A program made the position numbers and the translations under genes. Shown here one piece after another: positions 30,057 through 40,823 of a stretch of 64,000 nucleotides of DNA (positions are counted from its first letter, which is position 1; each line of letters opens with the position of its first letter). Below the pieces are notes generated by a model. That model made no database searches. It was given only the letters and a program-made list of their open reading frames with translations, and was not told the DNA's origin. Origin of the DNA: Spirochaetota bacterium. Its GTDB lineage: Bacteria > Spirochaetota > Spirochaetia > Treponematales > UBA12059. The stretch covers positions 288,014 through 352,013 of the forward strand of contig JAKPPT010000068.1 of NCBI GenBank assembly GCA_029547205.1. Reading direction: 5' to 3'.

Positions 30057-31700
30057 TCAGTAAATTCCTGTCACTTCAATATCGCTCCAGAAGCTCGTAT
30101 AGGATTGAATTTCATGACTATACTCTTCATTAATATCGATGAAAGACCATTCTTTTTCAGAACGCGATGTCTTACCATCAGGAAGCAATCGAGATACTTT
30201 ATAACTATCGAGCGAAAAAGCAATATGGCGATCATCCAACGACCCAAAATATTTGTCTGTACTCGAAAATGGATTAGTCAGTTCAAATGTCAGAGCATTC
30301 ATGTATAAAGCTGGGTCAACCGGCACCCATCCTACTCCATATATAAAAAATTCACACCAATAGTGCTCATGTGCTTTTTTATTGTCATCAATTATAATTC
30401 CCGCAACAGGTCGTGCAGGTATCCCTAAGCTTCGCAATGCTGCCGTATACAGCAAGGCGAGGGCTCGTACACTGCCACTCTTTGCGCGAAGTGCCGCAAC
30501 AGGAGTGTCCCCTTTTTTGGACTGCACTGTATATGTTTTTCTGAGTGCATTTAAAACAAGCAATGCACGACGATATGGATTTTTTTCATTCTGAACACTG
30601 TTTCTTGCAAAGTCTTGAATACTTGCATCATCAGCAGGAACAAGATCGCTACTTGCAGTATACTTAGTATACAGTGATGGCAACCCAGTTTTAGGAATTT
30701 GTATTTCATCTGGGTTTACTTCTACTGTATAACTGATACTTTGAACGAGATATCTTTGAACAATGGTATACTCAACAACTGTTTCTGGATTCTGAATTAA
30801 AAAACATGTTACCTGATTATCAGCATAGAGTGGCTGAGTGCTTGATTCCAATAATTTAATATTTCGCTGAGTATCTGTAGAAACAGGCATTTTGCGCCAA
30901 ATATACAGCAATCCACCAGGTTTTGCCTTTATTTTTGAAATACTGGTAAAGGATTCTAAGGCATATGTGCGTTTTGTAATAAATCGTTTTTTAGCAATAT
31001 TTTGTAATTGTAAAAATTGTGGTTTGCTCTGTCCCTGTAATGTTTTTACCCAAATAGGTCCTGAAACTGCACCATCAGGAATACGCATCTGTATTTCTTT
31101 ATCTGACCAGGAGGTATAGTCTTCATCACTATCTGCGACAATAGATTCACTGAGTCCTGTTCCATCAATTGCACTTGCTACAGTCTGGGCAGTAAAAATT
31201 ACCTCTGACGTCCCCCGATTGATGCCGAAGTTATATCCTTTAATAATCAGTAAGCCCCCTGTAACTGCATCCTTTACATCAATACTCACAATAACAGGTC
31301 CAACAGCCTGTTCGGAATTCTCATTGGGAAACCCCGGAAGTTTATCTTTACATGCTATTATTTTACCGTTTGAATAGTACCCTGAACTCGTGCGAACCTT
31401 GATTATTGGCGTTTTATCAAGCAAGGGTACCGTTAAACGGATACTATTGTCTTTCCATTCTAGATATGCAGTTCTCTGTACTGGAATACCATTGAACTCG
31501 ACTCGAGCATCACCAGAAAGCTGACCAAAATTGCTGCCATAAATTGTTATTGTATCCCCTGTGCCTGCGCTGATCGGAAGTATTGTTTCTATTACAGGCT
31601 TTCGAATAAAAAAGGAACGAACGCCAATACCAATGAATATCAAGACGAGAATACTAATGCCGATTAAGAATAGGTTTCGCTTTACCGATGCTTGTTGCAT
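30057..31700 (-). CDS. IPT/TIG-domain protein with transglutaminase-like domain
   Basis: ILPISAGTGDTITIYGSNFG TIG motifs; SGSVRALALLYTAALRSLGIPARPVAG...HEHYWCEFFIYGVGWVPVDP. Confidence 0.82.
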   Translation of the reverse strand: MQQASVKRNLFLIGISILVLIFIGIGVRSFFIRKPVIETILPISAGTGDTITIYGSNFGQLSGDARVEFNGIPVQRTAYLEWKDNSIRLTVPLLDKTPIIKVRTSSGYYSNGKIIACKDKLPGFPNENSEQAVGPVIVSIDVKDAVTGGLLIIKGYNFGINRGTSEVIFTAQTVASAIDGTGLSESIVADSDEDYTSWSDKEIQMRIPDGAVSGPIWVKTLQGQSKPQFLQLQNIAKKRFITKRTYALESFTSISKIKAKPGGLLYIWRKMPVSTDTQRNIKLLESSTQPLYADNQVTCFLIQNPETVVEYTIVQRYLVQSISYTVEVNPDEIQIPKTGLPSLYTKYTASSDLVPADDASIQDFARNSVQNEKNPYRRALLVLNALRKTYTVQSKKGDTPVAALRAKSGSVRALALLYTAALRSLGIPARPVAGIIIDDNKKAHEHYWCEFFIYGVGWVPVDPALYMNALTFELTNPFSSTDKYFGSLDDRHIAFSLDSYKVSRLLPDGKTSRSEKEWSFIDINEEYSHEIQSYTSFWSDIEVTGIY

Positions 31701-31755
31701 GCTATAGTGTGTATCATATTATATGAGAACTTACAATTACCGCAGATATAGAGAT

Positions 31756-32289
31756 TTAAAACAGCTTCCTGACTTTAATTCCACCCTGTTCATGCGCATG
31801 TTCATAGGTATCGACAAGAATCTCAATAACAATAGGCTGATGGCCTTTTTGAGAACCAAAAGGATAGAAAATGATTCTTTCACCGGGTTTGATAGTGAAA
31901 AAATTTGCTGAATTCATGTATTTTACAGAATTATTTTGTGTGCTAAACCACAGTTGCCAGCTCACCAGAATCAATAGCGAATCTTTTGTCCGCTTTTGTG
32001 GCGTAACACTTATCTGAATAGCCATAGCATCATTATTAATAAAGTTTAAGGAAAGCTGAGTGTTGTTAAGCGTATAATGTATATCATGCCGCTGCCATGG
32101 ATCTTCTCCATTTGGATGCTGCAGGGTAGTTCTTATAAATACTACAAACAGTTCGCTATAGAGGTTTTCAGAAATTTGAGCATCAACAGGCGGTAAATCG
32201 AATACTTGCTCATCAGCATTTTGAGTAAAAGCCAAAGTGGAAAAACTTATACATAATACAAAACAGACTTTTCTTAGAATGCTCTGCAT
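31756..32289 (-). CDS. Hypothetical secreted protein in the ECF sigma operon
   Basis: Signal peptide; ORF abuts the anti-sigma gene. Confidence 0.55.
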   Translation of the reverse strand: MQSILRKVCFVLCISFSTLAFTQNADEQVFDLPPVDAQISENLYSELFVVFIRTTLQHPNGEDPWQRHDIHYTLNNTQLSLNFINNDAMAIQISVTPQKRTKDSLLILVSWQLWFSTQNNSVKYMNSANFFTIKPGERIIFYPFGSQKGHQPIVIEILVDTYEHAHEQGGIKVRKLF

Positions 32290-32816
32290 TATTTACCACT
32301 CCGATTGAAATCAGCTTCTCGAACTATTGTTGGCTGTATACTAGTTTCTATTGGAAGCTGTCCAGGAATTTCTATAGTTCGGCTGTTTTGCTGTTTGGAA
32401 AGATAGTCCACAACTTCAGACAGTGAATACTCAGAAACTGTTGTAGCGGGCTTGACTTCCACCATAATCTCGTTTGTTCGATTGGTAAATAACAAAACAC
32501 TGAGTCCAATACCTATAAAAAGCATAAAGGCTGCTGCAGCTGCAAGCACTGGCCATGTAATGTGAAAATGAGGTGTAGCGGGCATTGTTTTTAATTTTTT
32601 CTCACAAAATTCCAGTACTCCTTTATTCACTTCAGGAACAATTTCATTTCTTTGTAAGTCAAGCAACTGCTCATGCATTTTTGCATATTTGTGTATAACA
32701 GAACTGCAATGGTCACATGTTCGTATGTGATCTTCCAGTACTTCTCTGTATGGAGAAGGCACTTCGTTATCAAAAAAAGCAGATAGTAGTTCTTTATCAG
32801 GACACTTCATAGCCAA
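32289..32816 (-). CDS. Anti-sigma factor with zinc-finger (ZAS-like) N-terminus
   Basis: CPDKELLSAFFDNEVPSPYREVLEDHIRTCDHC; single TM. Confidence 0.8.
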   Translation of the reverse strand: MAMKCPDKELLSAFFDNEVPSPYREVLEDHIRTCDHCSSVIHKYAKMHEQLLDLQRNEIVPEVNKGVLEFCEKKLKTMPATPHFHITWPVLAAAAAFMLFIGIGLSVLLFTNRTNEIMVEVKPATTVSEYSLSEVVDYLSKQQNSRTIEIPGQLPIETSIQPTIVREADFNRSGK

Positions 32817-33327
32817 GCTCCTCTAAAGCTTTTGCCAGTGCTTCACGGGCTCTAAATACCCTCACTTTAACATTTCCTTCAGTAATGCCAAGCACTTTGC
32901 CTATTTCTTTATAGTCGAGTTCACCATATTCTTTTAAAATCAGAACCCGCTTGAACTTTTCAGGAAGCATCTGAAGTGCATTTTGAACAAGCTGTTCTGT
33001 TTCCGTTTTCAGATGTGTTTGTTCAGGACCATCCATTCCAACGTGTTGTTCTGAATACACGCGCTGATAGAGCTTGTGCTCCTTAGAGGAGCGTTTTGCC
33101 CAGTTTATAGCTGCATTTTGCGCAACTCTAATGAGCCAGTATCGAGCATCATCAGTTGTTTCAAACTTAGACCAGTAATCCAGAACCTTGATAAAGGTAT
33201 CCTGCACAATCTCCTCTGCAGCATCCTCATTTCCCGTTATTCGTTTTACAATACGAAATAACGGAACATACATTGCGGAATAGAGATCATTAAACTGTGA
33301 ACTATCCACACTCATTATAATAAACAC
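32797..33327 (-). CDS. ECF RNA polymerase sigma factor
   Basis: GNEDAAEEIVQDTFIKVLDYWSKF and YKEIGKVLGITEGNVKVRVFRAREAL. Confidence 0.93.
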   Translation of the reverse strand: MFIIMSVDSSQFNDLYSAMYVPLFRIVKRITGNEDAAEEIVQDTFIKVLDYWSKFETTDDARYWLIRVAQNAAINWAKRSSKEHKLYQRVYSEQHVGMDGPEQTHLKTETEQLVQNALQMLPEKFKRVLILKEYGELDYKEIGKVLGITEGNVKVRVFRAREALAKALEELGYEVS

Positions 33328-33376
33328 TCTTTTCCCAAGAATGTTACGAACTTTATAAGTATCAGAGTACTCTTAA

Positions 33377-34795
33377 TTACTGTAGCTTCCATTTAGTCCC
33401 GTCTTTTGTATCTTCAAGTATGATATTCATGGCTAAAAGCTCTGCTCGTATTGCATCAGCGCGAGCCCAATCTTTGTTCTTTTTAGCATCGGTGCGTTCC
33501 TGGATGAGTTTTTCCACTTTCGCAACAATATCAGCTGGTAGTACATCCGCTTTTTTCTGTTCTTCGAGCAAACGGAGACCCAGTACGGTATCAAATTCTG
33601 CAATTAAACTGAGCATTTCTTCTGGAGAAAGCGAGGTATCCTTTAACACCATATACACTTCAGCTAATGCACGAGGCGTGTTAAGATCATCTTCCATAGC
33701 GGATCGGAAAGCGTTAAGGTGACCCGCGACTCCAGGACTGGATACTGCAAGTGCTTTTGGCTCAGCTTTTTCCCGTAAGTTCCAAATTTTTTCCATGAGG
33801 CTCTTTCTTGATGCCTTGCTGGTATTGAGCGCATCATAATTAAACTGAAGTTGAGAACGATAATGACCGCTTAAAAGAAAATAACGGTAATCTAAAGGAT
33901 CGTACCCTGCATCAATAAGCGTCTGCAGAGTCAGGAATTTGCCTGAAGACTTACTCATTTTTTCTTTATCCAGAATCAAAAACTCATTGTGCATCCAGTA
34001 TTTAACCCACTGTTTTCCTGTAGCAGACTCGCTCTGTGCAATTTCATTGGTGTGATGTATAGGGATATGATCAATCCCCCCCGTGTGAATCTCAAACTGC
34101 TCCCCAAGATACTTCATGCTCATTGCCGAACATTCAATATGCCAGCCCGGATATCCTGTACCCCAGGGGCTATCCCATACTAAAGCCTGGTTTTCAAATT
34201 TGCTTTTGGTAAACCAGAGCACAAAGTCATGCGGGTTACGTTTATTTTCGTCAATATCAACCCGAGCGCCAGCCTGTAGGTCTTCAAGCTTTATGCGAGC
34301 TAATTTGCCATAAGCAGGAAATTTGGTTACATCAAAATATAAATTGCCGCCAGCAAAATAGGTATAACCGTTTTTCTCAATGCGCTCAATGAGCTGAATC
34401 ATATCAGCAATATGCTCTGTTGCTTTACAGATGACAGTCGGCCTATTGATATTGAGGCGTTCCGTATCAGTAAAAAAAGCCTTTGTGTAAAACTCTGCAA
34501 TTTCGAGTACTGATTTTCCTCGCTCCTGTGCAGATTTTACCATTTTGTCTTCACCGGTATCATCATCACCGGAAAGATGACCGACATCGGTAATGTTCAT
34601 AACATGGGTAACATCATAACCAAGCCAACGCAGCGTTCTCACCAGGGTATCTTGAAAAACATATGCTCGCAGGTTTCCAATATGTGCATATGTATATACT
34701 GTTGGTCCGCATCCATACATGCCGACTTTTTTCCCTTGCAGTGGTTCAAAGTCCTGTAATTCCCTGCCCATCGTATTAAAAATGCGAAGCCCCAT
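33377..34795 (-). CDS. cysS: Cysteinyl-tRNA synthetase
   Basis: VGMYGCGPTVYTYAHIGNLRAYV; GWHIECSAMSMKYLGEQFEIHTGGIDHIPIHHTNEIAQSE; KMSKSSGKF. Confidence 0.96.
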   Translation of the reverse strand: MGLRIFNTMGRELQDFEPLQGKKVGMYGCGPTVYTYAHIGNLRAYVFQDTLVRTLRWLGYDVTHVMNITDVGHLSGDDDTGEDKMVKSAQERGKSVLEIAEFYTKAFFTDTERLNINRPTVICKATEHIADMIQLIERIEKNGYTYFAGGNLYFDVTKFPAYGKLARIKLEDLQAGARVDIDENKRNPHDFVLWFTKSKFENQALVWDSPWGTGYPGWHIECSAMSMKYLGEQFEIHTGGIDHIPIHHTNEIAQSESATGKQWVKYWMHNEFLILDKEKMSKSSGKFLTLQTLIDAGYDPLDYRYFLLSGHYRSQLQFNYDALNTSKASRKSLMEKIWNLREKAEPKALAVSSPGVAGHLNAFRSAMEDDLNTPRALAEVYMVLKDTSLSPEEMLSLIAEFDTVLGLRLLEEQKKADVLPADIVAKVEKLIQERTDAKKNKDWARADAIRAELLAMNIILEDTKDGTKWKLQ

Positions 34796-34885
34796 ACAAT
34801 CTCCTTAGATCCTATACTTAGTATTACACTAATCAAAAACTACTAAAAGGTCAATGAAAGTGACAGCGCATAGTTGGATAGATAC

Positions 34886-34904
34886 AGAAGAGGGACACTC
34901 TTCT
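34886..34904. repeat. Intergenic motif in a 7-bp-stem hairpin AGAAGAG-GGACA-CTCTTCT
   Basis: Direct reading of agaagagggacactcttct. Confidence 0.75.
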
Positions 34905-34979
34905 TTACTTCTCGTACAGTTTTGTATAGCTAATTGACTAAATTAACCGCTCAGGTTAGTGTAAAAATCATCTTTTTGC

Positions 34980-36062
34980 ATGGCACAAAGTAACAGTTAT
35001 CGAACAGGAGCATACCAGATGAACGGTTACACAGTTAATAAAATCAAAGACACTATCTGGAAAACATTAGTACTAGTTTTTGGCATTGCATTTATTGCAT
35101 TCATTGTGTACTACCGCCTCGATCGAACATCGAGTAAGTTCAACGTTTACCAAGATAACGGTACAGTTATATTTATTGATAAATATGTATCTAAAAAAGA
35201 CGACCTCAGATTTCGGACATCATGGAAAACTGTTATCAATGATTTTTTAGAAAAAACAAAACTATCAGCCGCTGTTAATGAAAAAAATAAATCCTATTAT
35301 CCCGAAGTTATTTTTTTTGTTGACAATTTTTATTCTACGATAGCACTTGATGATCCCCACATTGAAAAATACCTTAAGGACAAACCAGGTGGAGACTTTC
35401 AGCTTTTGCAAAAAGCTCGCATGAGCATCTTTTTTGATAGTCTCATCAGTCATAGTTATACCAGTGCAGATGGGCGTTATATTTTCTTTTCTAATGCTGA
35501 AAATCTTGAATCTGATTTAGTCTATGCATATACATTTGGAATTATAAGCTATAATATGCCAGAATCTGCCAGAAAGCAACTGCGTATTGACAGTAACTGG
35601 GATTTTTACTCATATACTGCATGGATTATGCTCGAAGAAATGGCAGCAATATCGACACAACAGATACAAAAGGCATTTAGTACCGGTAAAACACTCGAAG
35701 AGGCTCTCGAAACAATTACAAACCTTCCATCTGATTACTACACGAATGAAAACTCTTCTGTTATCAAAAAAGAAGAGGAATACATAGCGCTCTCATTCCG
35801 TGAACCAGATAAGCCTGCCCGTATCTATCAAACATGTCTCGATATGGCAAAACACCTCATTGCTGTAAAAGGTAAAAACGATTTTATGGTTTATCTTGCA
35901 GATCTCTTTACTGGAAACTACACGACGATTGGAGAACTCATACAACAGGATCTAAAAAAATACATTGATCCTGTTGTTGAATACTACAGCACAAGCTCTA
36001 GAAAGGCTCAAATCGTTGAAGATCAAACCAGAATCGTTCGGTCTGCTCCTGCATCGCAATAA
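34980..36062 (+). CDS. Hypothetical membrane-anchored protein
   Basis: Complete ORF with one N-terminal TM. Confidence 0.6.
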   Translation: MAQSNSYRTGAYQMNGYTVNKIKDTIWKTLVLVFGIAFIAFIVYYRLDRTSSKFNVYQDNGTVIFIDKYVSKKDDLRFRTSWKTVINDFLEKTKLSAAVNEKNKSYYPEVIFFVDNFYSTIALDDPHIEKYLKDKPGGDFQLLQKARMSIFFDSLISHSYTSADGRYIFFSNAENLESDLVYAYTFGIISYNMPESARKQLRIDSNWDFYSYTAWIMLEEMAAISTQQIQKAFSTGKTLEEALETITNLPSDYYTNENSSVIKKEEEYIALSFREPDKPARIYQTCLDMAKHLIAVKGKNDFMVYLADLFTGNYTTIGELIQQDLKKYIDPVVEYYSTSSRKAQIVEDQTRIVRSAPASQ

Positions 36063-36492
36063 GATTATTGTAGTGCTTTCTCTCCCACTCTGAGAGCATC
36101 GAGAAAAAAGACTGTAGCTCTGGATATATCGTTTTTTCTGCGCTATCAGCATAAAAACGCAGAGCTGTTGCCTCAAGCAGCACAGCTGATGCGAGAGCCG
36201 TCGTAACGTATTGGCTCTCTGCAATGCGTTTAACTATCTCATCTGTAATAATTGGCGCGCGTTCTTTCATTTGAGCAATATTTTTTAAACTGGCAGGTGA
36301 TAACCCGTCATGCAGTTTTTTGTAATATGAAACAAGCCAATTATAGTGGTTCTTTTCTTCTTCTGCCATTTCAAGAAAAAACTCTTTCACATCAGCATGT
36401 TGAGACCTGTTTGCAGCTTCTTGATACAAGGTAATGCTGTCCATTTCTCCTTTTATGCCTTTTTTCAATGCTTCGATAAGTACTTCACTCAT
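35998..36492 (-). CDS. Ferritin-like/rubrerythrin-type diiron protein
   Basis: EMDSITLYQEAANRS...FFLEMAEEEKNHYNWLVSYY...ALRFYADSAEKT...EWERKHYNNL (ExxH pattern). Confidence 0.75.
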   Translation of the reverse strand: MSEVLIEALKKGIKGEMDSITLYQEAANRSQHADVKEFFLEMAEEEKNHYNWLVSYYKKLHDGLSPASLKNIAQMKERAPIITDEIVKRIAESQYVTTALASAVLLEATALRFYADSAEKTIYPELQSFFSMLSEWERKHYNNLIAMQEQTERFWFDLQRFEPF

Positions 36493-36656
36493 AAAACCTC
36501 CTTATCTATTCTTTATTCAATATAATGCAATTGACACATAAGAACAAAGAAATACCAGTACATACCTGGAGGTACGATATATTTGTTCTACAGAAAATCA
36601 CTGTATCTAACTTGCAGCACTTTACTTGCTATATGTTTCTGCAGTAATATCCCTGC

Positions 36657-37565
36657 ATGATTCGCACTCGAGCTACTGCTACAGTTTTGCTTACCTTTAC
36701 ATGCATTGTATGGGGACTCACATTCATAAGCATAAAAACTGTAATTGGTGTTATACCCCCCATATGGCTTGGTTTTATCCGATTCTGCATTGCAAGCATA
36801 ATGATTTTCTTTATGCTGATTTTTTCAGGGAAAAAACCTCGTTTGGACAGAACCGATATACTGCCCATGGCAGGCATAGGAATTGTAGGTGTTACTCTTT
36901 ATTTTCTTTTTGAAAATAACGGGATTAAACACCTGAGCGCATCTGAAGCTTCAATTGTTGTGGGTACCATTCCAGTTATTACCGTAACCATTGATAGCAT
37001 CATCCAGAAAGCAAGAATTTCATTTATGCTCGTTTCTGGAGCAATCCTCTCTACCATCGGTGTTACGATTATGGTAATAGAATCACTTAGATTTAGCGGA
37101 AGTGTTGCTGGATATCTTTTTATGGGAGGAGCAGCATTAGCCTGGGTAGTCTACAGCTTTACCGCACCCAAGCTTGAAAAAAAATATTCGGCGTTGGAAA
37201 CTACTTTTTGGCACAGCTTATTTGGTGCAATTGGTTTTATTCCATTCTTATCATCGGAGCATCCACTGTGGCCCAATGTGTCTACTTCGATTTGTCTCAA
37301 TGTATTATTTCTTGCTGTGTTTGGATCAGCCTTAGGGTATTATTTCTATATTGAAAGTCTTTCTCTGCTTGGCGCATCCATTACAAATATTTTCATAAAT
37401 CTCATACCGGTAATATCCGTACTTGGAGCTTTTGTTTTCCTTAAAGAAAAAATAACCCTTATCCAATACATCGGTGGTACACTTGCAATATTTGGTGTCT
37501 TTATCGTTAACCGTTTTTCAGCTGTAAAAACCAGTGATTCTGCTATTCAAGCTGAAAATTTTTAA
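36657..37565 (+). CDS. EamA/DMT-family transporter
   Basis: ~10 TM helices; CIVWGLTFISIKTVIGVIPPIWLGFIRF; duplicated EamA fold. Confidence 0.85.
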   Translation: MIRTRATATVLLTFTCIVWGLTFISIKTVIGVIPPIWLGFIRFCIASIMIFFMLIFSGKKPRLDRTDILPMAGIGIVGVTLYFLFENNGIKHLSASEASIVVGTIPVITVTIDSIIQKARISFMLVSGAILSTIGVTIMVIESLRFSGSVAGYLFMGGAALAWVVYSFTAPKLEKKYSALETTFWHSLFGAIGFIPFLSSEHPLWPNVSTSICLNVLFLAVFGSALGYYFYIESLSLLGASITNIFINLIPVISVLGAFVFLKEKITLIQYIGGTLAIFGVFIVNRFSAVKTSDSAIQAENF

Positions 37566-39238
37566 TAGCCATCTGATAGCGATCGATTTATATCGCGTTG
37601 ATAGAGTTCCTTATATGTCAAACTTCTATCTCTCAAGTTTTCTTTAATTCGCTGTGTGAAGGGTATATATCTCCAGAAAATACCACGGAGCTCTTTATCC
37701 AGCTTCTGCATACCATCGCTTTCCTTCATTACCCAATTAATATAGTCCTGAATAAAATATAATTTAACGTCACCTTTCATTTTTTGTGAAGTAAACCACT
37801 GATAGTAATTACCTGTTAAACCTTCTTCCATCCAGTAATGGGAAGCTCGCTCTTTTGCACTCTGCCAGCGCATATCTCCAGCAGCATAAACAACTGCTAA
37901 TTTTAGATTGCGCGTATACATTGGGATGGCTAATCGTGCTCGGCTTGTATGGCGATTGTATTTATCAAAAGGCTCCCAGCAGAAGCCAAAGTCCCCATAG
38001 TTTGGAAGCAAAATGACATACGGTTCTATTCTATTCATGGTGTTCTTGTAGGGGCGGTAAAACACTTCGGCATCGATACTCTCAAGCCAGCGCAATGCTT
38101 CGATCACATTCTCTCTGGTACCTATCTCATTAAACCGCAAATGGAAATAGTCCTTATAGAGTATAGGGAAATGATTTCCTTGGCGACCAACGCACATTTT
38201 ATGCATCTGCCTTATAGTATTAAATTCCTGCATTAAATTCTCAAGATTTGCTTTATTATTTTCAGCTCCAAGAGAAGTTATTTTTTCATTTATTTTTTCA
38301 ACATCAGCATCTGCTTCATTAAAATTTTCTGCTGAACGTATAAGTTCTTTATCTGTAGCCTGCAGTTTTCGGAGTAATTCCATAATTTCGCTCATTGTTT
38401 TGCGCTGGCTTTCTGTATACGGAGCAGGAATATGCAAGAAACCCTCATAATTCTCATGTTCACATAATATTTCTACTCTGTCTTTTAACTGCTGTTCGAG
38501 CGTCTTTCGTTCATCAGATCGAGCTTTAAGAACAGCTTCGGCTGTATCTCGTTTACCTTGCGCCTTCTGCAAAAGAGAGAGCAGCCTTGTTCGTTCATCA
38601 CTCTGGCGAACCTGGACTTCATCGGTACTACTACAAGAAATATGCCCAATAGCCACATTTCTTAACCACTCATCAAGATAGTACACTGGATCCGGCCGTT
38701 CTTTTTTATAAATAATTTTAGCAAACATTTGTCGTTGATCTTCAGCCAACATGGTTGGCAAAGCCATTCCAAAGCGAAAAAATAATTGTTTTGCAAGCGG
38801 GACCGATGTGGCTGCTAACTTTGGCACCATTCTCTGTGCAAGATTCCAGAACGTAATTATCACCTGCTGTCTAAATACTGTTTTATCTTTTGGATCTGTA
38901 GTCTGAAGAAATTTTCTAAGCGCATCGTGAAATCTTTGTGCTTCTTCTCCTTCATTGGTTAGTACTTTTTGATAATATTGCGGATCATCAAAATACGTAT
39001 TTATTTTAGCTTCTTCAAACTTTGTTACAGGGTCAAAGGACTTTTTTGATAAATCAACCTCAAATTCACCCTTTGTCCCTTTATCAATTGTTACACTCGC
39101 ATTACCAAATAATGTATCAAATGTTGGCTTAGGAGGAGTAGTACCTGGTTGTTTTGAGCCAGGCTTTCCTTTGGGAGCATATTCTTCTATTGCACCGCCT
39201 ATGAGCGCTGCAATTTCTGGATCAATATCATCAGACAT
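37562..39238 (-). CDS. Hypothetical protein with central coiled coil
   Basis: Long complete ORF; no family recognised. Confidence 0.55.
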   Translation of the reverse strand: MSDDIDPEIAALIGGAIEEYAPKGKPGSKQPGTTPPKPTFDTLFGNASVTIDKGTKGEFEVDLSKKSFDPVTKFEEAKINTYFDDPQYYQKVLTNEGEEAQRFHDALRKFLQTTDPKDKTVFRQQVIITFWNLAQRMVPKLAATSVPLAKQLFFRFGMALPTMLAEDQRQMFAKIIYKKERPDPVYYLDEWLRNVAIGHISCSSTDEVQVRQSDERTRLLSLLQKAQGKRDTAEAVLKARSDERKTLEQQLKDRVEILCEHENYEGFLHIPAPYTESQRKTMSEIMELLRKLQATDKELIRSAENFNEADADVEKINEKITSLGAENNKANLENLMQEFNTIRQMHKMCVGRQGNHFPILYKDYFHLRFNEIGTRENVIEALRWLESIDAEVFYRPYKNTMNRIEPYVILLPNYGDFGFCWEPFDKYNRHTSRARLAIPMYTRNLKLAVVYAAGDMRWQSAKERASHYWMEEGLTGNYYQWFTSQKMKGDVKLYFIQDYINWVMKESDGMQKLDKELRGIFWRYIPFTQRIKENLRDRSLTYKELYQRDINRSLSDGY

Positions 39239-39440
39239 ATAACACTCCGTTTTTAATTAGAATTGATTAGAACAACCGCTGGATACAATACTTCCGACAA
39301 GTCATTCCAGCTATAGTAAAATTATACATGTGTTAAAACAAAAACACAACAACGAACAAATATTGATTTTTATTGAATGTTTACTATGATTACTATAAAC
39401 TATAACTAATACACAAATAGTATCATGTAAGGAAAAAGCA

Positions 39441-40718
39441 TTGAGTAATGCGGAAATACTATATAAAAAGCTTTTACTGAAATATCAACATACTCTTGCC
39501 TATGCAAAAAAGTCTAAACGACTTAACCGCAGGCTCTACAACAACTATCTAAAATTAAAACAATACCACAATAAGACGCTCAAAAAAGCAGAAAATCAAG
39601 CTCGTAATTTATTACAGCAAACCATTAAAGAAAAGTATCCCCTTATTCTCGATCACAGACATAGAATTATTCATGTTGATAAAAACCTGCTCGATACAAT
39701 CGAAATGACTCAAATAGAATTTGCATCATCATTCTATATAGATTTACTTTTTGAAAAATATCTTCCTAATGATTTTACTAATCTAGGCGAAATACTCATT
39801 CCAGAATTTCATTTCCCCATTTTACTAGATATAGAACAGCCTACAGATGATAGGGAGAACAATGAAGATGGAATTTCAGTGCATCCCTTTCTTCATTTTG
39901 GTATATCAGGCAAGCGAGTTTACAATAAGCAGAAAAAGCTCTTTATTTATTTCCTCTCTATGAGGGATATCAGCCCGGAAATAGAACTTTCGTACTACCA
40001 AAAGACCGATAAGCTTATCGTGTCATTATCGCAAACCAATCTGCAATTGCAACAGGCACAAAAGACCATAGAAGCACAAAAAATCATGCTTATTTCGCTT
40101 GTATGTTCTTTAGTAGAAGAACACAACAGAGAGACTTCAATTCATCTCCAGCACATACGACTGATTACATCCTACATAACTGAAGAATGTCTCAGGCTTA
40201 ACATTGTAAAAAAGGCTCCATACCAGATAGAACAATATCTCAAGGATATTGCGTATACTTCAATTCTGCATGATATCGGCAAAGTACGCATTCCTAAAGA
40301 TCTCATTGAAAAGACCCAAGGTTTGACTTTTGCAGAGTATGCTAAAATTCAGGGACACACAACTGCCGGAGCTGCCTATATCAAACGAATCATGAATCTT
40401 TTTCAAAATGACCCTTCTTTTTCCCAGTATATTGATTTTTTAATGATCCCCTATACTATCTGTTTATATCACCATGAACGGTGGGATGGAAAAGGTTACC
40501 CCAAAGGACTTAAAGGTTCAGAAATTCCGCTCCCAGCCCGCATTGTTAGTATTGCCGATACCTATGATGCAATGCGAGCAACACGATCTTACAACATACC
40601 GATGAGTCATGCAGAAGCTGTACGCGAAATAAAAAAATGCAGTGGCACTCAGTTTGATCCAATTTTAGTAAAAGTTTTTCTCAATATCGAAAAAAAACTT
40701 GAAGAAATTGAATACTAG
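39441..40718 (+). CDS. HD-GYP domain protein
   Basis: LHDIGKVRIPKDLIEK...HHERWDGKGYPKGLKGSEIPLPARIVSIADTYDAM; TTG start. Confidence 0.87.
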   Translation: MSNAEILYKKLLLKYQHTLAYAKKSKRLNRRLYNNYLKLKQYHNKTLKKAENQARNLLQQTIKEKYPLILDHRHRIIHVDKNLLDTIEMTQIEFASSFYIDLLFEKYLPNDFTNLGEILIPEFHFPILLDIEQPTDDRENNEDGISVHPFLHFGISGKRVYNKQKKLFIYFLSMRDISPEIELSYYQKTDKLIVSLSQTNLQLQQAQKTIEAQKIMLISLVCSLVEEHNRETSIHLQHIRLITSYITEECLRLNIVKKAPYQIEQYLKDIAYTSILHDIGKVRIPKDLIEKTQGLTFAEYAKIQGHTTAGAAYIKRIMNLFQNDPSFSQYIDFLMIPYTICLYHHERWDGKGYPKGLKGSEIPLPARIVSIADTYDAMRATRSYNIPMSHAEAVREIKKCSGTQFDPILVKVFLNIEKKLEEIEY

Positions 40719-40823
40719 CTCTACGCTCCGCCTACTATGGTAAAAAAAGCAATAAAACAGTAATGTCTGCAACACAGTTCTTACACTTGTATAACCCCAT
40801 AAACCCTGATACTATTTCATATC

